A DNA stretch of 64,000 nucleotides from Herbaspirillum hiltneri N3 (GTDB lineage: Bacteria; Pseudomonadota; Gammaproteobacteria; Burkholderiales; Burkholderiaceae_D): assembly GCF_001267925.1 (NCBI RefSeq), contig NZ_CP011409.1, positions 1,364,001-1,428,000 of the forward strand, in the 5' to 3' direction. Numbering within the stretch: the first letter of the stretch is position 1; each line of letters begins with the position of its first letter. Made by a program: the position numbers and the translations under genes. The notes beneath the pieces were generated by a model, which was given only the letters and a program-made list of their open reading frames with translations, did no database searches and had not been told where the DNA came from. This document shows, one piece after another, positions 1 through 8,044 of this stretch.

Positions 1-1
1 C

Positions 2-532
2 CTGATCGCTTTCGATCCCGCCAGCGGCGCCCCCACGCGCACGCTGGAGCGCGCTTGCGACGCCGGTACCGCCTTTGACGGCACCTATCTGTACCAGATC
101 GCCGAGCGCTATATCGACAAGATCGATCCCGCCAGCGGTAAGGTACTGGCATCTATCCCGACGCCCGGCAACGGCTTCGATTCCGGCCTGGCCTGGGCCG
201 AAGGCAGTTTGTGGGTGGGACAGTATCGCGACCGCAAGATCCATCAGATCGATCCGGCGACCGGCAAGCTGATCCGCAGCATCGATTCCAACCGCTTCGT
301 CACCGGCGTGACCTGGGTCGACGGCGAGCTGTGGCACGGCACCTGGGAGGGAGAGGAAAGCGAACTGCGCCGTATTGATCCGGCCAGCGGTGCCGTCCTT
401 GAGCGACTGGCGATGCCGCGCGACACAGCCGTCAGCGGACTTGAATCGGACGGCGCGGACTTGTTCTATTGCGGTGGTGGCGCCAGCGGCAAGGTGCGCG
501 CCGTGCGGCGTCCGAAGAGCGCACGCGCCTGA
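2..532 (+). CDS. Beta-propeller (glutamine cyclotransferase/Vgb-like) protein, 3' part
   Basis: Only the C-terminal ~176 residues are in the window; the frame is open from base 2 and the start lies upstream. The protein repeats a blade-like unit of about 45 residues in which an IDP-A-(S/T)-G-K element (IDPASGKVL, IDPATGKLI, IDPASGAVL) is followed by a G-L-A/V-T-W-x-(D/E)-G-x-L-W strand. Such W-rich repeats are typical of beta-propellers of the glutamine cyclotransferase, streptogramin lyase or PQQ-like type. No catalytic residue can be assigned from this fragment and no function is claimed. It ends 6 bases before the convergent ArsR-type gene. Confidence 0.6.
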   Translation: MIAFDPASGAPTRTLERACDAGTAFDGTYLYQIAERYIDKIDPASGKVLASIPTPGNGFDSGLAWAEGSLWVGQYRDRKIHQIDPATGKLIRSIDSNRFVTGVTWVDGELWHGTWEGEESELRRIDPASGAVLERLAMPRDTAVSGLESDGADLFYCGGGASGKVRAVRRPKSARA

Positions 533-538
533 GATGAG

Positions 539-862
539 TTAGGCCGCGTTGCCGGCGGCCGGCGGATGCTGCGCCAGGATTGCCGTCAGCAATCCCGGAA
601 AACGGCTGTCGATATCGGCGCGGCGCAGCGTGTTCATGTGGCTGGTGCCGGTATTTTCGGTGCGGACCAGGCCGGCTTCGCGCAATACCTTGAAATGATG
701 CGATACGGTCGATTTCGGGCGACCGCCGTCCAGTTCGCCGCAAGTCGCCGCTTCCACGCGCGCCAGATGCCGCACGATGTCCAGGCGGATGGAGTCGCTC
801 AGGGCGTACAGCACGCGTTCAAGGGCCAGCTCGCTGGCGGCAGGGTGTTTGTAGGGACGCAT
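539..862 (-). CDS. ArsR-family winged-helix transcriptional regulator
   Basis: A small winged-helix regulator of about 107 residues. The N-terminal part LYALSDSIRLDIVRHL and the recognition helix KSTVSHHFKVLREAGLV are the classic ArsR/SmtB fold signature. The ELCVCDL metal-site motif of ArsR is absent (CGELDGGRP is in its place), so a metal sensor is not indicated. The frame is open to 943. The start at MRPYKHP is preferred because relatives usually begin just before an HP motif and because upstream starts would run into the inverted repeat at 898-927. MEQLYPEV at 898 is an alternative. It is divergent from an Old Yellow Enzyme gene, which it probably represses. Confidence 0.82.
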   Translation of the reverse strand: MRPYKHPAASELALERVLYALSDSIRLDIVRHLARVEAATCGELDGGRPKSTVSHHFKVLREAGLVRTENTGTSHMNTLRRADIDSRFPGLLTAILAQHPPAAGNAA

Positions 863-897
863 GCAGACATGATACACCTCGGGGTATAATTGTTCCA

Positions 898-927
898 TTG
901 TTCGTATATATTCGAAATAACGAACAA
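898..927. promoter_or_regulatory. Inverted repeat in the ArsR/OYE divergent promoter
   Basis: TTGTTCG and CGAACAA form perfect 7-bp arms around an AT-rich 16-bp spacer that itself contains the palindrome TTCGAA. It lies between the preferred ArsR start and the flavin oxidoreductase start, where an operator shared by the two divergent genes would be expected. The link to the ArsR protein is inferred from position only. Confidence 0.5.
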
Positions 928-964
928 AATCAGTCCATGCCACCCGTTATCCATAAGGTTTCAC

Positions 965-2053
965 ATGTCCGCATTGTTCCAACCCTTCAAACTCAAAGAC
1001 GTTACCCTGCGCAACCGCATCGCGGTGCCGCCGATGTGTCAGTACTCCGCCATCGACGGCAAGGTCAACGACTGGCATCTGTCGCATTACGCCAGCATGG
1101 CGCGCGGCGGCGCCGGCCTGGTGATCGTCGAAGCGACCGGCGTGGCGCCGGAAGGCCGCATCACTCCGGGTTGCACCGGCATCTGGTCGGACGAACTGGC
1201 GCAAGCCTTCGCGCCCATCGTGCGGGAAATCAAGGCGGCCGGTGCCGTGCCGGGCATCCAGATCGGCCACGCCGGCCGCAAGGCCAGCGCCAACCGCCCA
1301 TGGGAAGGCGACGACCATATCGCGGCGGACGACGCCCGCGGCTGGGACACCATCGCACCGTCGGCGATCGCCTACGGCAAGGATCTGGGCAAGGTGCCGC
1401 GCGCCATGACGCTGGACGACATCGCCCGCGTGCGCCAGAACTTCGTCGATGCCGCGATCCGTGCGCGCGACGTCGGTTTCGAATGGCTGGAACTGCATTT
1501 CTCGCATGGCTACCTGGCGCAGACTTTCTTCTCGGCGCACTCGAACCAGCGCGACGACATGTATGGCGGCAGCGTTGAAAACCGCAGCCGTTTCCTGCTC
1601 GAAACCCTGCGCGCCGTGCGCGAAGTGTGGCCGGAAAACCTGCCGCTGACCGTGCGTTTCGGCGTGCTCGAATACGATGGCCGCGATGAACAGACGCTGG
1701 CCGAGTCGATCGGCCTGGTGCGCGAATTCAAGGCTTCCGGCATGGACATGATCAGTGTCACGATGGGTTTCACCATTCCTGAGACATCGATTCCGTGGGG
1801 CCCGGCGTTCCTCGCGCCGGTTGTCGAACGCGTGCGCCGCGAAGCGGGCGTGCCGGTGTCATCGGCCTGGGGTTTTGGTACGCCGGAGATTGCCGAGCGC
1901 GTGATCAGGGAGCAGCAGCTCGACCTCGTCATGGTCGGCCGCGCACATCTGGCCAATCCGCACTGGGCGTATTTCGCTGCGAAGGAACTGGGCGTGGAAC
2001 GCGCGTCGTGGACCTTGCCGGCGCCTTACGCACATTGGCTCGAGCGCTATTGA
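965..2053 (+). CDS. NADH:flavin oxidoreductase, Old Yellow Enzyme family (YqjM/NamA-like)
   Basis: A 362-residue TIM-barrel FMN enzyme expected to reduce activated C=C bonds (enones, maleimides, nitro compounds) with NAD(P)H. The N-terminal PPMCQYSA motif carries the Cys (about 25) and Tyr (about 27) that mark the thermophilic-like/YqjM class. GHAGRK and the HFSHGYL segment supply the substrate-binding His pair, and VMVGRAHLANP is the C-terminal phosphate/FMN-binding motif. The length is near the class norm. The start is MSALFQPFKL; the open frame extends to 890, but those codons overlap the divergent promoter. Control by the adjacent ArsR protein would fit an electrophile or thiol-stress response, which is inference. 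Confidence 0.9.
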   Translation: MSALFQPFKLKDVTLRNRIAVPPMCQYSAIDGKVNDWHLSHYASMARGGAGLVIVEATGVAPEGRITPGCTGIWSDELAQAFAPIVREIKAAGAVPGIQIGHAGRKASANRPWEGDDHIAADDARGWDTIAPSAIAYGKDLGKVPRAMTLDDIARVRQNFVDAAIRARDVGFEWLELHFSHGYLAQTFFSAHSNQRDDMYGGSVENRSRFLLETLRAVREVWPENLPLTVRFGVLEYDGRDEQTLAESIGLVREFKASGMDMISVTMGFTIPETSIPWGPAFLAPVVERVRREAGVPVSSAWGFGTPEIAERVIREQQLDLVMVGRAHLANPHWAYFAAKELGVERASWTLPAPYAHWLERY

Positions 2054-2119
2054 TCATCGACTGACATTGACTGATGGGGCCGGCGCGCTGCAGCGCTGGT
2101 CGTGCGCCTTCCGGACGTA

Positions 2120-2842
2120 TCAGGCGAGCGCCGGGCCGTCGCGCTCGACGCGATTGCGTCCGCCGTGCTTGGCCTGGTACAGCGCCGCGTCAGCGCGCGC
2201 GTAGGCATCTTCAAAGTCGCTGCCGGCCTGGCTCCAGGAAACGCCGAAACTGGCCGTCACGGCACGCGACGGCAGGCAGGAAAACAATTCTCCCGCAATC
2301 GCCAGCCGTACTTTCTCTGCCAGCTGCACCGCTTCATCGAGCGAGACATTGCGCAGCAACACCGTAAATTCCTCACCGCCGACCCGGCCGATTTCTCCCT
2401 TGCCGTCGAGCGATTTGCGCAGGCGGTTCACCAGTTCGCGGATTACGACGTCGCCGGCGGGATGGCCGAATTCGTCGTTGATGCGCTTGAAGAAATCGAT
2501 GTCCAGCACGATCAGCGACAGCGACGAATCCTCAAGGAAGCGATGCGCCAGATCGAACACCGCGCCGCGATTCAGTGCGCCGGTGAGGTTGTCGTGCCTG
2601 GCCTTGTAATCGAGCTCGTCGCTCAGTTGCCGGAGGCGCGAATTAAGCAGGTTGAGCTCGCGCTCGGTGCGGTCGCTGCGCGCAATCAGGCGGCGGCTTT
2701 CGCGCATCAGCTGGCCGTAACCCTGCACCAGGTCCCTGAGCGCGACGCGATAGTCGTCGGCGCCGGCGGCATCGCTGGCCAATACGTCATTAGCGTTGGC
2801 CAATACCGCAGTCTCGGCTTCAAACAAGTCGATGTCGGTCAT
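2120..2842 (-). CDS. siaD: Diguanylate cyclase, SiaD-like
   Basis: A 240-residue soluble diguanylate cyclase that makes c-di-GMP from two GTP. Residues 35-80 look like a coiled coil, a usual dimerisation stalk, followed by a complete GGDEF domain: HDNLTGALNR, IDFFKRINDEFGH, and the active-site loop GRVGGEEF with GGEEF near residues 155-159. No membrane segment is seen. The position of the RxxD inhibitory site, nine residues before GGEEF, reads DGKG, so product inhibition through that site is not expected. The gene overlaps the SiaC-like gene by 4 bases (ATGA), so coupled translation is likely. In Pseudomonas aeruginosa SiaC binds and activates SiaD; the same partnership is inferred here from gene order. 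Confidence 0.88.
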   Translation of the reverse strand: MTDIDLFEAETAVLANANDVLASDAAGADDYRVALRDLVQGYGQLMRESRRLIARSDRTERELNLLNSRLRQLSDELDYKARHDNLTGALNRGAVFDLAHRFLEDSSLSLIVLDIDFFKRINDEFGHPAGDVVIRELVNRLRKSLDGKGEIGRVGGEEFTVLLRNVSLDEAVQLAEKVRLAIAGELFSCLPSRAVTASFGVSWSQAGSDFEDAYARADAALYQAKHGGRNRVERDGPALA

Positions 2843-3231
2843 AGGCTTTTCACCGCATGGTCGTTGAACACCAGATCGGGAAAGTCTTCCCTCAACTCCT
2901 GGCCGAACTCGAAGATGGTGTCGTCATCTTCGTCGTGGTACCAGTTGAGCACCACTTCGGTGCCGCTCTTCGCCTTGTCGTTGAGCGCGCCGAACAGCGA
3001 AAACAGCATCTTGGTGCTGGAGCTGTTGAAGTAGGCCAGTGCGACGTTGACGGCCACCGGTGCGGTGTCGCCATCCTCAGCCAGGAAACGGCGCAGTGCG
3101 ACGATGATGTCCCCCCAGAATTGCGCCGCGTTTTCCGGATAGGATTCGCCCTTCAGCGAGAGTCGCCGTTCGTCGAAACGAAAATCAACTTCGGGGGAAC
3201 TCGGGCTTGCCGCTATAAATAAATTGTCCAT
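2839..3231 (-). CDS. siaC: SiaC-family regulatory phosphoprotein (DUF1987)
   Basis: A 130-residue protein with the DUF1987 core YFNSSSTKML. The Thr near residue 73 is the expected counterpart of the Thr of P. aeruginosa SiaC that is phosphorylated by SiaB and dephosphorylated by SiaA. In the known system, unphosphorylated SiaC binds the diguanylate cyclase SiaD and switches it on. The start MDNLFIAAS is chosen because that is the usual length of the family; the frame remains open for another 14 codons. The gene sits between the SiaB-like kinase (75-base gap) and the cyclase (4-base overlap), exactly the canonical order. Confidence 0.85.
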   Translation of the reverse strand: MDNLFIAASPSSPEVDFRFDERRLSLKGESYPENAAQFWGDIIVALRRFLAEDGDTAPVAVNVALAYFNSSSTKMLFSLFGALNDKAKSGTEVVLNWYHDEDDDTIFEFGQELREDFPDLVFNDHAVKSL

Positions 3232-3306
3232 ATGCTCATTCTTGATAGGCAGACAGGCGGTGGCGCCCGTCATTGTTTTTCGTTTTCTGATCTGTCCTGC
3301 ACATCC

Positions 3307-3876
3307 TCAGATGGTCGCCCGCAAATAGAACATCGACATGCCGTTGTCGGTCGCCGGCGACAGTTCAAACTCCAGCGGTGCGCTGGCGTCGCGCGCCATC
3401 GTCAGGAATCCCAGTCCCGCGCCCTTGCTGTCGGCGGGCGTTTCGGCGCGCAGCGTTTCCTTGTACTCGAGTTTGATCTCCTCGATGGTCAGCGAACGCA
3501 GGTGCTCCAGCTTCTCACGTAATTTTTCGGCGACATCGGCATTGACCGGGTTGGCGCAGTGCAGGTAATAGCGTCCGTCGGTCAGCGAAATGAACACCGC
3601 GCCATGCCGCATGGAGGCCTCGCTGTTGCCTTCCTTCTCGTACGAATCCGCCGAATAGTGCACGATGTTCTGCGCCATCTCGATGAAGGAGGAAAACAGC
3701 TTGCGCCGCGTCTGCGCCACCGCGCCGGCATGCTCGACGCGCAGTTTGACCGCGTCGGCCATGGCCGCAATGATGGTCTGCGAAAAATAACCGACGTAAT
3801 AAAAGATGACGTCGCGTCGCTCGACGTAACTGTGGAAATCATCCCATTGCCGCTGAATGTCGTTCATGTCGTTCAT
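3307..3876 (-). CDS. siaB: SiaB-family protein kinase (HATPase-like)
   Basis: A 189-residue protein of the SiaB/DUF6272 type. An EMAQNIVHYS segment resembles the N-box of GHKL ATPases and GAGLGFLTMAR resembles the glycine-rich lid. In P. aeruginosa this protein phosphorylates SiaC on Thr, which frees and silences the cyclase. The ATG overlaps the stop of the upstream phosphatase gene (ATGA). A second in-frame Met three codons on (MNDIQ) is an alternative start. The frame is open far upstream, but that region is the phosphatase gene read in another frame. Confidence 0.82.
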   Translation of the reverse strand: MNDMNDIQRQWDDFHSYVERRDVIFYYVGYFSQTIIAAMADAVKLRVEHAGAVAQTRRKLFSSFIEMAQNIVHYSADSYEKEGNSEASMRHGAVFISLTDGRYYLHCANPVNADVAEKLREKLEHLRSLTIEEIKLEYKETLRAETPADSKGAGLGFLTMARDASAPLEFELSPATDNGMSMFYLRATI

Positions 3877-5156
3877 GCCGTTCTGCTGCTTGATTGAGTA
3901 TTGATGAAGGATCCGCCCACGCGGAAACCGAAAAAGGTCAGGTCGTCGCGGCGACGCTGCTGGCCTTGGTAGATACGCTGTTGTTCCATGATTTTCTTGC
4001 CGGCATCTGCCATCGGAAAATCGCGCTGTTCCAGCAAGGCCTTGCGCAGGCGCTGTTTGCCGAAGGCGATATTTTTTGGGCCGCCGATCTGGTCGATGAT
4101 GCCGTCGGTGGCGATCATGACAATGGCGCCGTCGCTCAGCTGCACCTCGCGGTTGCTCCATTGCATGTCGTCGGGCGTGTCGACGTAGCCCAGTCCGGTG
4201 CGCTCGCCGTCGAGCGTTTGCACGGCGTCTTCGCCGGGCTGCAGCGTGAACAGGGGCATTTTGGCGTTGGCGCAGGTGAGCCGCTGCGAAACCGCATCGA
4301 ACCAGAAAAAGCAGGCGTCCATGCCGTCGTCGGATTCGGACAACTGCGTCGCGGCAGCGTGCTGTCCCAGCACCTGCTTCATGCCGCGGTTGACTTCGCC
4401 CATGACCAACGCGGGATCGCGCGGGCCGTGCTGCTCCAGCGCCTGCTTGATGGCCGATGAGGCGATCAGCGTGAGGAACGCGCCTGGTACACCGTGGCCG
4501 GTGCAATCCGCGACCGCGGCGAACCAGCCGTCGGGGAAACACTCGAGATGATAGAAATCGCCGCCGACCACGTCGCGCGGTTCCCACACCAGGCAGGCGT
4601 CGCCAATGGCTTGCGCCATCGCCGCGCGCGATGCGCTCAGCATGGCGCGCTGGATCACGCTGGCGTAGTCGATGCTCTGCATCACCTGGCGATTTTTTTC
4701 GGCCTGCAAGTCGACCAGCATGCGCATCAGTTCGAGGCCGGAACCGAGACCGGCGAACTTGCCGCCGTCGACGATGAGGAAACCGTCGGCCAGCGTCTTG
4801 TCGCCCGAGGCGACTGCCAGCGCGCCGAGCGTCTCGATCGGCGTATCGGCTTCGACAATCAGCGGATCCTTGTCCATGAACGCGATGCAGCTCTTTTTTT
4901 CATAGAGTTCGCGGTGATACGGCTTGGACATCTGCGACATGAAGATATTGCGGCTGATGAGTCCGATCGGGTGTTCGTTCTCGAGCACCGGCAGGCTCAC
5001 CAGTTCGCGGTGGCGGCCGAAGACTTCCAGCACCGTGGCGTTGTTCTCGTCGAACGTGATGACCGGTACCTCGACCGCCAAGGCGTCGGCCGTCGGCTGC
5101 AGCAGGTGGCGGCCCATCATCGGCGCAAGGCTGAAATCGGGGTGGGGCTGGTTCAT
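3873..5156 (-). CDS. siaA: CBS-domain PP2C/SpoIIE phosphatase (SiaA position)
   Basis: A 427-residue phosphatase. Residues about 25-145 form two CBS-like repeats (ITFDENNATVLEVFGRHR, then PLIVEADTPIETLGALAV), followed by a helical linker and a PP2C/SpoIIE domain from about 185. The metal-binding Asp motifs are visible: RDVVGGDFYH (195/200), DCTGHGVPGA (about 218) and ATDGIIDQIGG, ending in RRRDDLTFFGFRV. By gene order it is the phosphatase that would reactivate SiaC. P. aeruginosa SiaA instead carries a membrane sensor with a HAMP linker; none is present here. The CBS pair suggests sensing of a cytosolic ligand such as an adenine nucleotide, which is inference. It is the first gene of the operon. 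Confidence 0.85.
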   Translation of the reverse strand: MNQPHPDFSLAPMMGRHLLQPTADALAVEVPVITFDENNATVLEVFGRHRELVSLPVLENEHPIGLISRNIFMSQMSKPYHRELYEKKSCIAFMDKDPLIVEADTPIETLGALAVASGDKTLADGFLIVDGGKFAGLGSGLELMRMLVDLQAEKNRQVMQSIDYASVIQRAMLSASRAAMAQAIGDACLVWEPRDVVGGDFYHLECFPDGWFAAVADCTGHGVPGAFLTLIASSAIKQALEQHGPRDPALVMGEVNRGMKQVLGQHAAATQLSESDDGMDACFFWFDAVSQRLTCANAKMPLFTLQPGEDAVQTLDGERTGLGYVDTPDDMQWSNREVQLSDGAIVMIATDGIIDQIGGPKNIAFGKQRLRKALLEQRDFPMADAGKKIMEQQRIYQGQQRRRDDLTFFGFRVGGSFINTQSSSRTA

Positions 5157-5482
5157 ATGCTGGATAGGCGATCAATAAGCGGGCGGGCCAGGCGGACATG
5201 TTGTTTAACATGCAATTTTAATGAACTTGTATGACAACGATATGACGTTCGCGCATGCGGAACCGGCCGCGAACGGCTGGCAGGGCATTGGTGGCGCTGG
5301 GGAAGCGAAGGGGGAAGAAATGTGGTGCCGGTATGTTTCCCGACCGCCGGCTCCGGTAGGTGCAATGCAAATTGCGCTTGGTGTGGATTGTAGGGAGTGA
5401 TTTTGACGGGAGTGTGACCGCAAAGGCGTGCAGGTGGATTCCTCTATGATCGTCGACAGAGTCGATTGCGCTGGCGAAACTT
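5157..5482. other. Intergenic region upstream of the sia-type operon
   Basis: A stretch of 326 bases without a convincing gene. The part nearest the phosphatase start is AT-rich (TTTAACATGCAATTTTAATG) and is where the operon promoter should lie, but no clear -35/-10 pair stands out. The remainder is GC-rich non-coding sequence up to the end of the cytochrome b561 gene. Confidence 0.4.
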
Positions 5483-6001
5483 TCAGAATTTCATGCGCTG
5501 AAAGATCTGATCGCGGTGGATGAAGTGATGCCAAAGTGCGCCGGCGACGTGCAGGCCGACCAGGTAATAAACGGTATTGCCAATCAGCTCGTGGATATCT
5601 TGCAAGGTATCCGACAGAGCGGGATCCTGGCCGATTACATGCGGTAACGCCAGACTGAAGAACATGACATCTTTGCCCTCTGCCTGCGTAAACAGGATGC
5701 CCGTGACCGGGAGTGCGAACATCACCAGATAGAGCAGGAGATGAACTATGCCGGCGGCGCGTGTTTGCCATGCCGGAGCGTCAAGTGCGGGCGGAACGCC
5801 AAACCGCCATCGCGCGGCCAGGCGAAACAGCACGAACAAAAAGACCAGCTGGCCCGCCATCATGTGCACTGTCTTGAGCGTTGCCCGTAGCGGCGTGCCT
5901 TTGGGAACTTCACCGCGAAGTTCGATCGCCGCCAAGGCGACAACAAACAATAGAAAGATGATCCAGTGCAGAAATACGGAGGCAGGATGATATTTTTTCA
6001 T
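5483..6001 (-). CDS. Cytochrome b561 family protein
   Basis: A 172-residue four-helix membrane protein. The start MKKYHPASVFLHW is followed by hydrophobic segments near residues 10-28, 45-70, 88-110 and 138-160. His residues suited to bind two b-type haems are present: FLHW in helix 1, TVHMMAGQ in helix 2 and the H-x-AGALWHHF pattern in the last helix. Members pass electrons between the quinone pool and periplasmic acceptors, often during oxidative stress. The start at MKKYHP was preferred over a Met 14 codons upstream because the family begins right at this motif. It stands alone on the minus strand. Confidence 0.88.
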   Translation of the reverse strand: MKKYHPASVFLHWIIFLLFVVALAAIELRGEVPKGTPLRATLKTVHMMAGQLVFLFVLFRLAARWRFGVPPALDAPAWQTRAAGIVHLLLYLVMFALPVTGILFTQAEGKDVMFFSLALPHVIGQDPALSDTLQDIHELIGNTVYYLVGLHVAGALWHHFIHRDQIFQRMKF

Positions 6002-6061
6002 GGTCGGGAACGATCTGATCGAAGAGTGAAACGCATCTCGCAAATTAACTACTAACAGGCC

Positions 6062-6769
6062 CTAGATTGCAGCGCCAAACAAACTTCCTATGCCGGCCGT
6101 CACGGCCATCGCGAGCGAACTCCAGGCGGTAACCCGAACCACGCCGTTAAATACCCTCGCTCCCCCCGTCTTTGCCGCCACACCACCAAGAAAGGCGAGC
6201 GAACACAATGCGGAAATCACGATGGATGGAATCAGCATCCCGGTGGGGACCAGCAATACCACTGCCAGCGGCAACGAAGCTCCTGCAGCAAAGCTCAGCG
6301 CCGATACCAGCGCCGCCTGCAAGGGGTTTGCCATCGTCATTTCCGAGATTCCCAGTTCGTCGCGTGCATGCGCACCGAGTGCATCATGCGCCATGAGTTT
6401 TTCCGACACGAGGCTGGCCATCTGATGGTCGAGTCCTCGCCGCATGTAAATGGCGGTCAGTTCGCGATGTTCGCCATGGAAATCGGTCGCCAGCTCGGTA
6501 CGCTCCTGTTCCAGCGCAGCCTTTTCGCTATCCGCTTGTGAATGTACCGAGATGTATTCACCGGTTGCCATCGACATCGCTCCGGCGACCATGCCTGCAA
6601 TGCCTGTCAGCACGATGCTTTCATGGGCTGCATGTGCCACGGCTACGCCAAGCAACAGGCTGGCGGTGGAGACAATGCCATCATTGGCGCCAAGCACCGC
6701 AGCGCGGAGCCACCCTATCGCGTCAATGCGATGCCGTTCGGAGTGATGCCGGGAGAGAACGTGGCTCAT
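6062..6769 (-). CDS. VIT1/CCC1-family membrane protein (metal ion transporter-like)
   Basis: A 235-residue protein of the VIT/CCC1 family, which moves Fe(II) or Mn(II) in plants and fungi and has many bacterial members. The N-terminal GWLRAAVLGANDGIVSTASLLLGV and MATGEYISVHSQAD segments are family hallmarks and include the Asp and Glu residues that line the transport path. A charged, helical cytosolic stretch (SEKAALEQERTEL..., HRELTAIYMRRGL) forms the metal-binding domain, followed by three more hydrophobic segments. The start MSHVLSRHHSERHR fits the usual N-terminus; the frame is open 57 codons further upstream, but those codons do not resemble the family. Confidence 0.88.
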   Translation of the reverse strand: MSHVLSRHHSERHRIDAIGWLRAAVLGANDGIVSTASLLLGVAVAHAAHESIVLTGIAGMVAGAMSMATGEYISVHSQADSEKAALEQERTELATDFHGEHRELTAIYMRRGLDHQMASLVSEKLMAHDALGAHARDELGISEMTMANPLQAALVSALSFAAGASLPLAVVLLVPTGMLIPSIVISALCSLAFLGGVAAKTGGARVFNGVVRVTAWSSLAMAVTAGIGSLFGAAI

Positions 6770-6900
6770 GCAGCTTGAGACAAATGGTGGAGTAACCTGC
6801 CATTCTAGTAAGTGGGCCGAAAAATAGCCATCAGGGATGAACTGAATTGTTGTAAGACGTATTCTTGTTTCTGAGCGTGCTGGTGTGCCGAGTAAGCCCA

Positions 6901-6933
6901 GACGGCGCCTGACAATGATGGTCAGGCGCCGTC
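6901..6933. terminator. Strong hairpin between the TRAP-SBP and VIT genes
   Basis: Perfect 13-bp arms GACGGCGCCTGAC and GTCAGGCGCCGTC enclose a 7-base loop. It lies about 50 bases past the stop of the TRAP binding-protein gene and before the VIT gene on the same strand. No T-tract follows on the minus strand, so it may be a factor-assisted terminator or an RNA-stabilising structure. Confidence 0.5.
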
Positions 6934-6984
6934 GTATCAAGAACTGGCAACGCTACGATGTACCCCTCGTCCTCTATAAAAAAC

Positions 6985-7998
6985 TCAGGTAAGTTTGCCG
7001 ACCGCAGACTCCAGATGCGCCCACGCCTCCTCCCCGAATTTGGTTTTCCATTCCTTGTAAAATCCACCTTGCTGCAAGGCCTGACGGAAACGGTCTGTTG
7101 ATGGCTTGGAGAACGTCAGTCCTTTTGAGGCTAATTTTTGCTGTAAATCGGCGGCTAGTTTTTCGCTGTCAGTGCGCTGACTAACACCGGCGGCATTAAA
7201 GTTGCGAGATACAATTTCCTGAAGCGGCAGCGGCAAGGCCGCAAAGGATTTTTTGTTTGCGAGCAGCCAGTAACCATCCCAGGCATGACTGGTCATCGCA
7301 CAGTATTTTTGTACTTCGTAGAGTTTTGCGGTGTCGATAATCGGGAAGGGATTTTCCTGCCCATCCACGATTCTTGTCTGCAATGCGCTGTACAGCTCGT
7401 TGAAATTGATCGGCGTGGGCGCAGCCTTGAGCGATTTGAAAATCGACAGCAACAGCGGGCTGACAGGAACGCGAATCTTCATGCTCACCAGATCCTCCGG
7501 CGCGCCGATAGGCTTGTTGGATGTGATGTGCCTGAAGCCGTTGTCCCACACCTTGTCGAAGACGTGCAAATTGGTTTTTTCGATATGGTTGCGAATGTAT
7601 TGCCCCAGATCGCCGTCCATGGCTTTCCAGACTGATGGATAGTCGCGGAAGGCAAATCCCACGCTGTTGAGAGACGCCATCGGCACCAGATTGGCCAACA
7701 CGACGCCCGGCAAGGTCAGAAATTCCAGGCTGCCCGAGCGAACCTGACTGAGCAGATCGGTATCCGAACCAAGCTGGCCGTTGGGAAAAACCCGGATGTC
7801 AACCTTGCCGTTGGTCTCTGCCTTGATTTTTTCTGTCGCTTCGTTGAGTCGGACATAGATCGGATGGGTGACCGGAACATTGGTAGCGACCTTGTAGTTG
7901 AATACCGTGGTTTGTGCCCGGACAACGTTAGCGCCTGCAGCAAGCAAGCCGACTGCCGAAGCGGTGGCTTTTAAAGCGGTGCGACGAGTCATTTTCAT
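6985..7998 (-). CDS. TRAP transporter periplasmic substrate-binding protein (DctP family)
   Basis: A 337-residue DctP-type binding protein. The N-terminus MKMTRRTALKATASAVGLLA has the twin-arginine-like RR and a hydrophobic core ending in VVRAQ, so export with cleavage after about residue 29 is expected. The core has the usual DctP features: NGQLGSDTDLLSQVRSG, NGFRHITSNKPI, and the KIRVP segment with the Arg that pairs with a carboxylate ligand. A GGAG ribosome site lies 7 bases before the first ATG. DctP proteins normally need the membrane subunits DctQ and DctM, and none is encoded nearby. The SDR and dioxygenase genes upstream on the same strand suggest the ligand is a small organic acid or amino-acid-like compound. 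Confidence 0.88.
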   Translation of the reverse strand: MKMTRRTALKATASAVGLLAAGANVVRAQTTVFNYKVATNVPVTHPIYVRLNEATEKIKAETNGKVDIRVFPNGQLGSDTDLLSQVRSGSLEFLTLPGVVLANLVPMASLNSVGFAFRDYPSVWKAMDGDLGQYIRNHIEKTNLHVFDKVWDNGFRHITSNKPIGAPEDLVSMKIRVPVSPLLLSIFKSLKAAPTPINFNELYSALQTRIVDGQENPFPIIDTAKLYEVQKYCAMTSHAWDGYWLLANKKSFAALPLPLQEIVSRNFNAAGVSQRTDSEKLAADLQQKLASKGLTFSKPSTDRFRQALQQGGFYKEWKTKFGEEAWAHLESAVGKLT

Positions 7999-8044
7999 TT
8001 TTTGTCTCCAGATAATAGTTTTGATACAGCGGACGGAACCGCTG

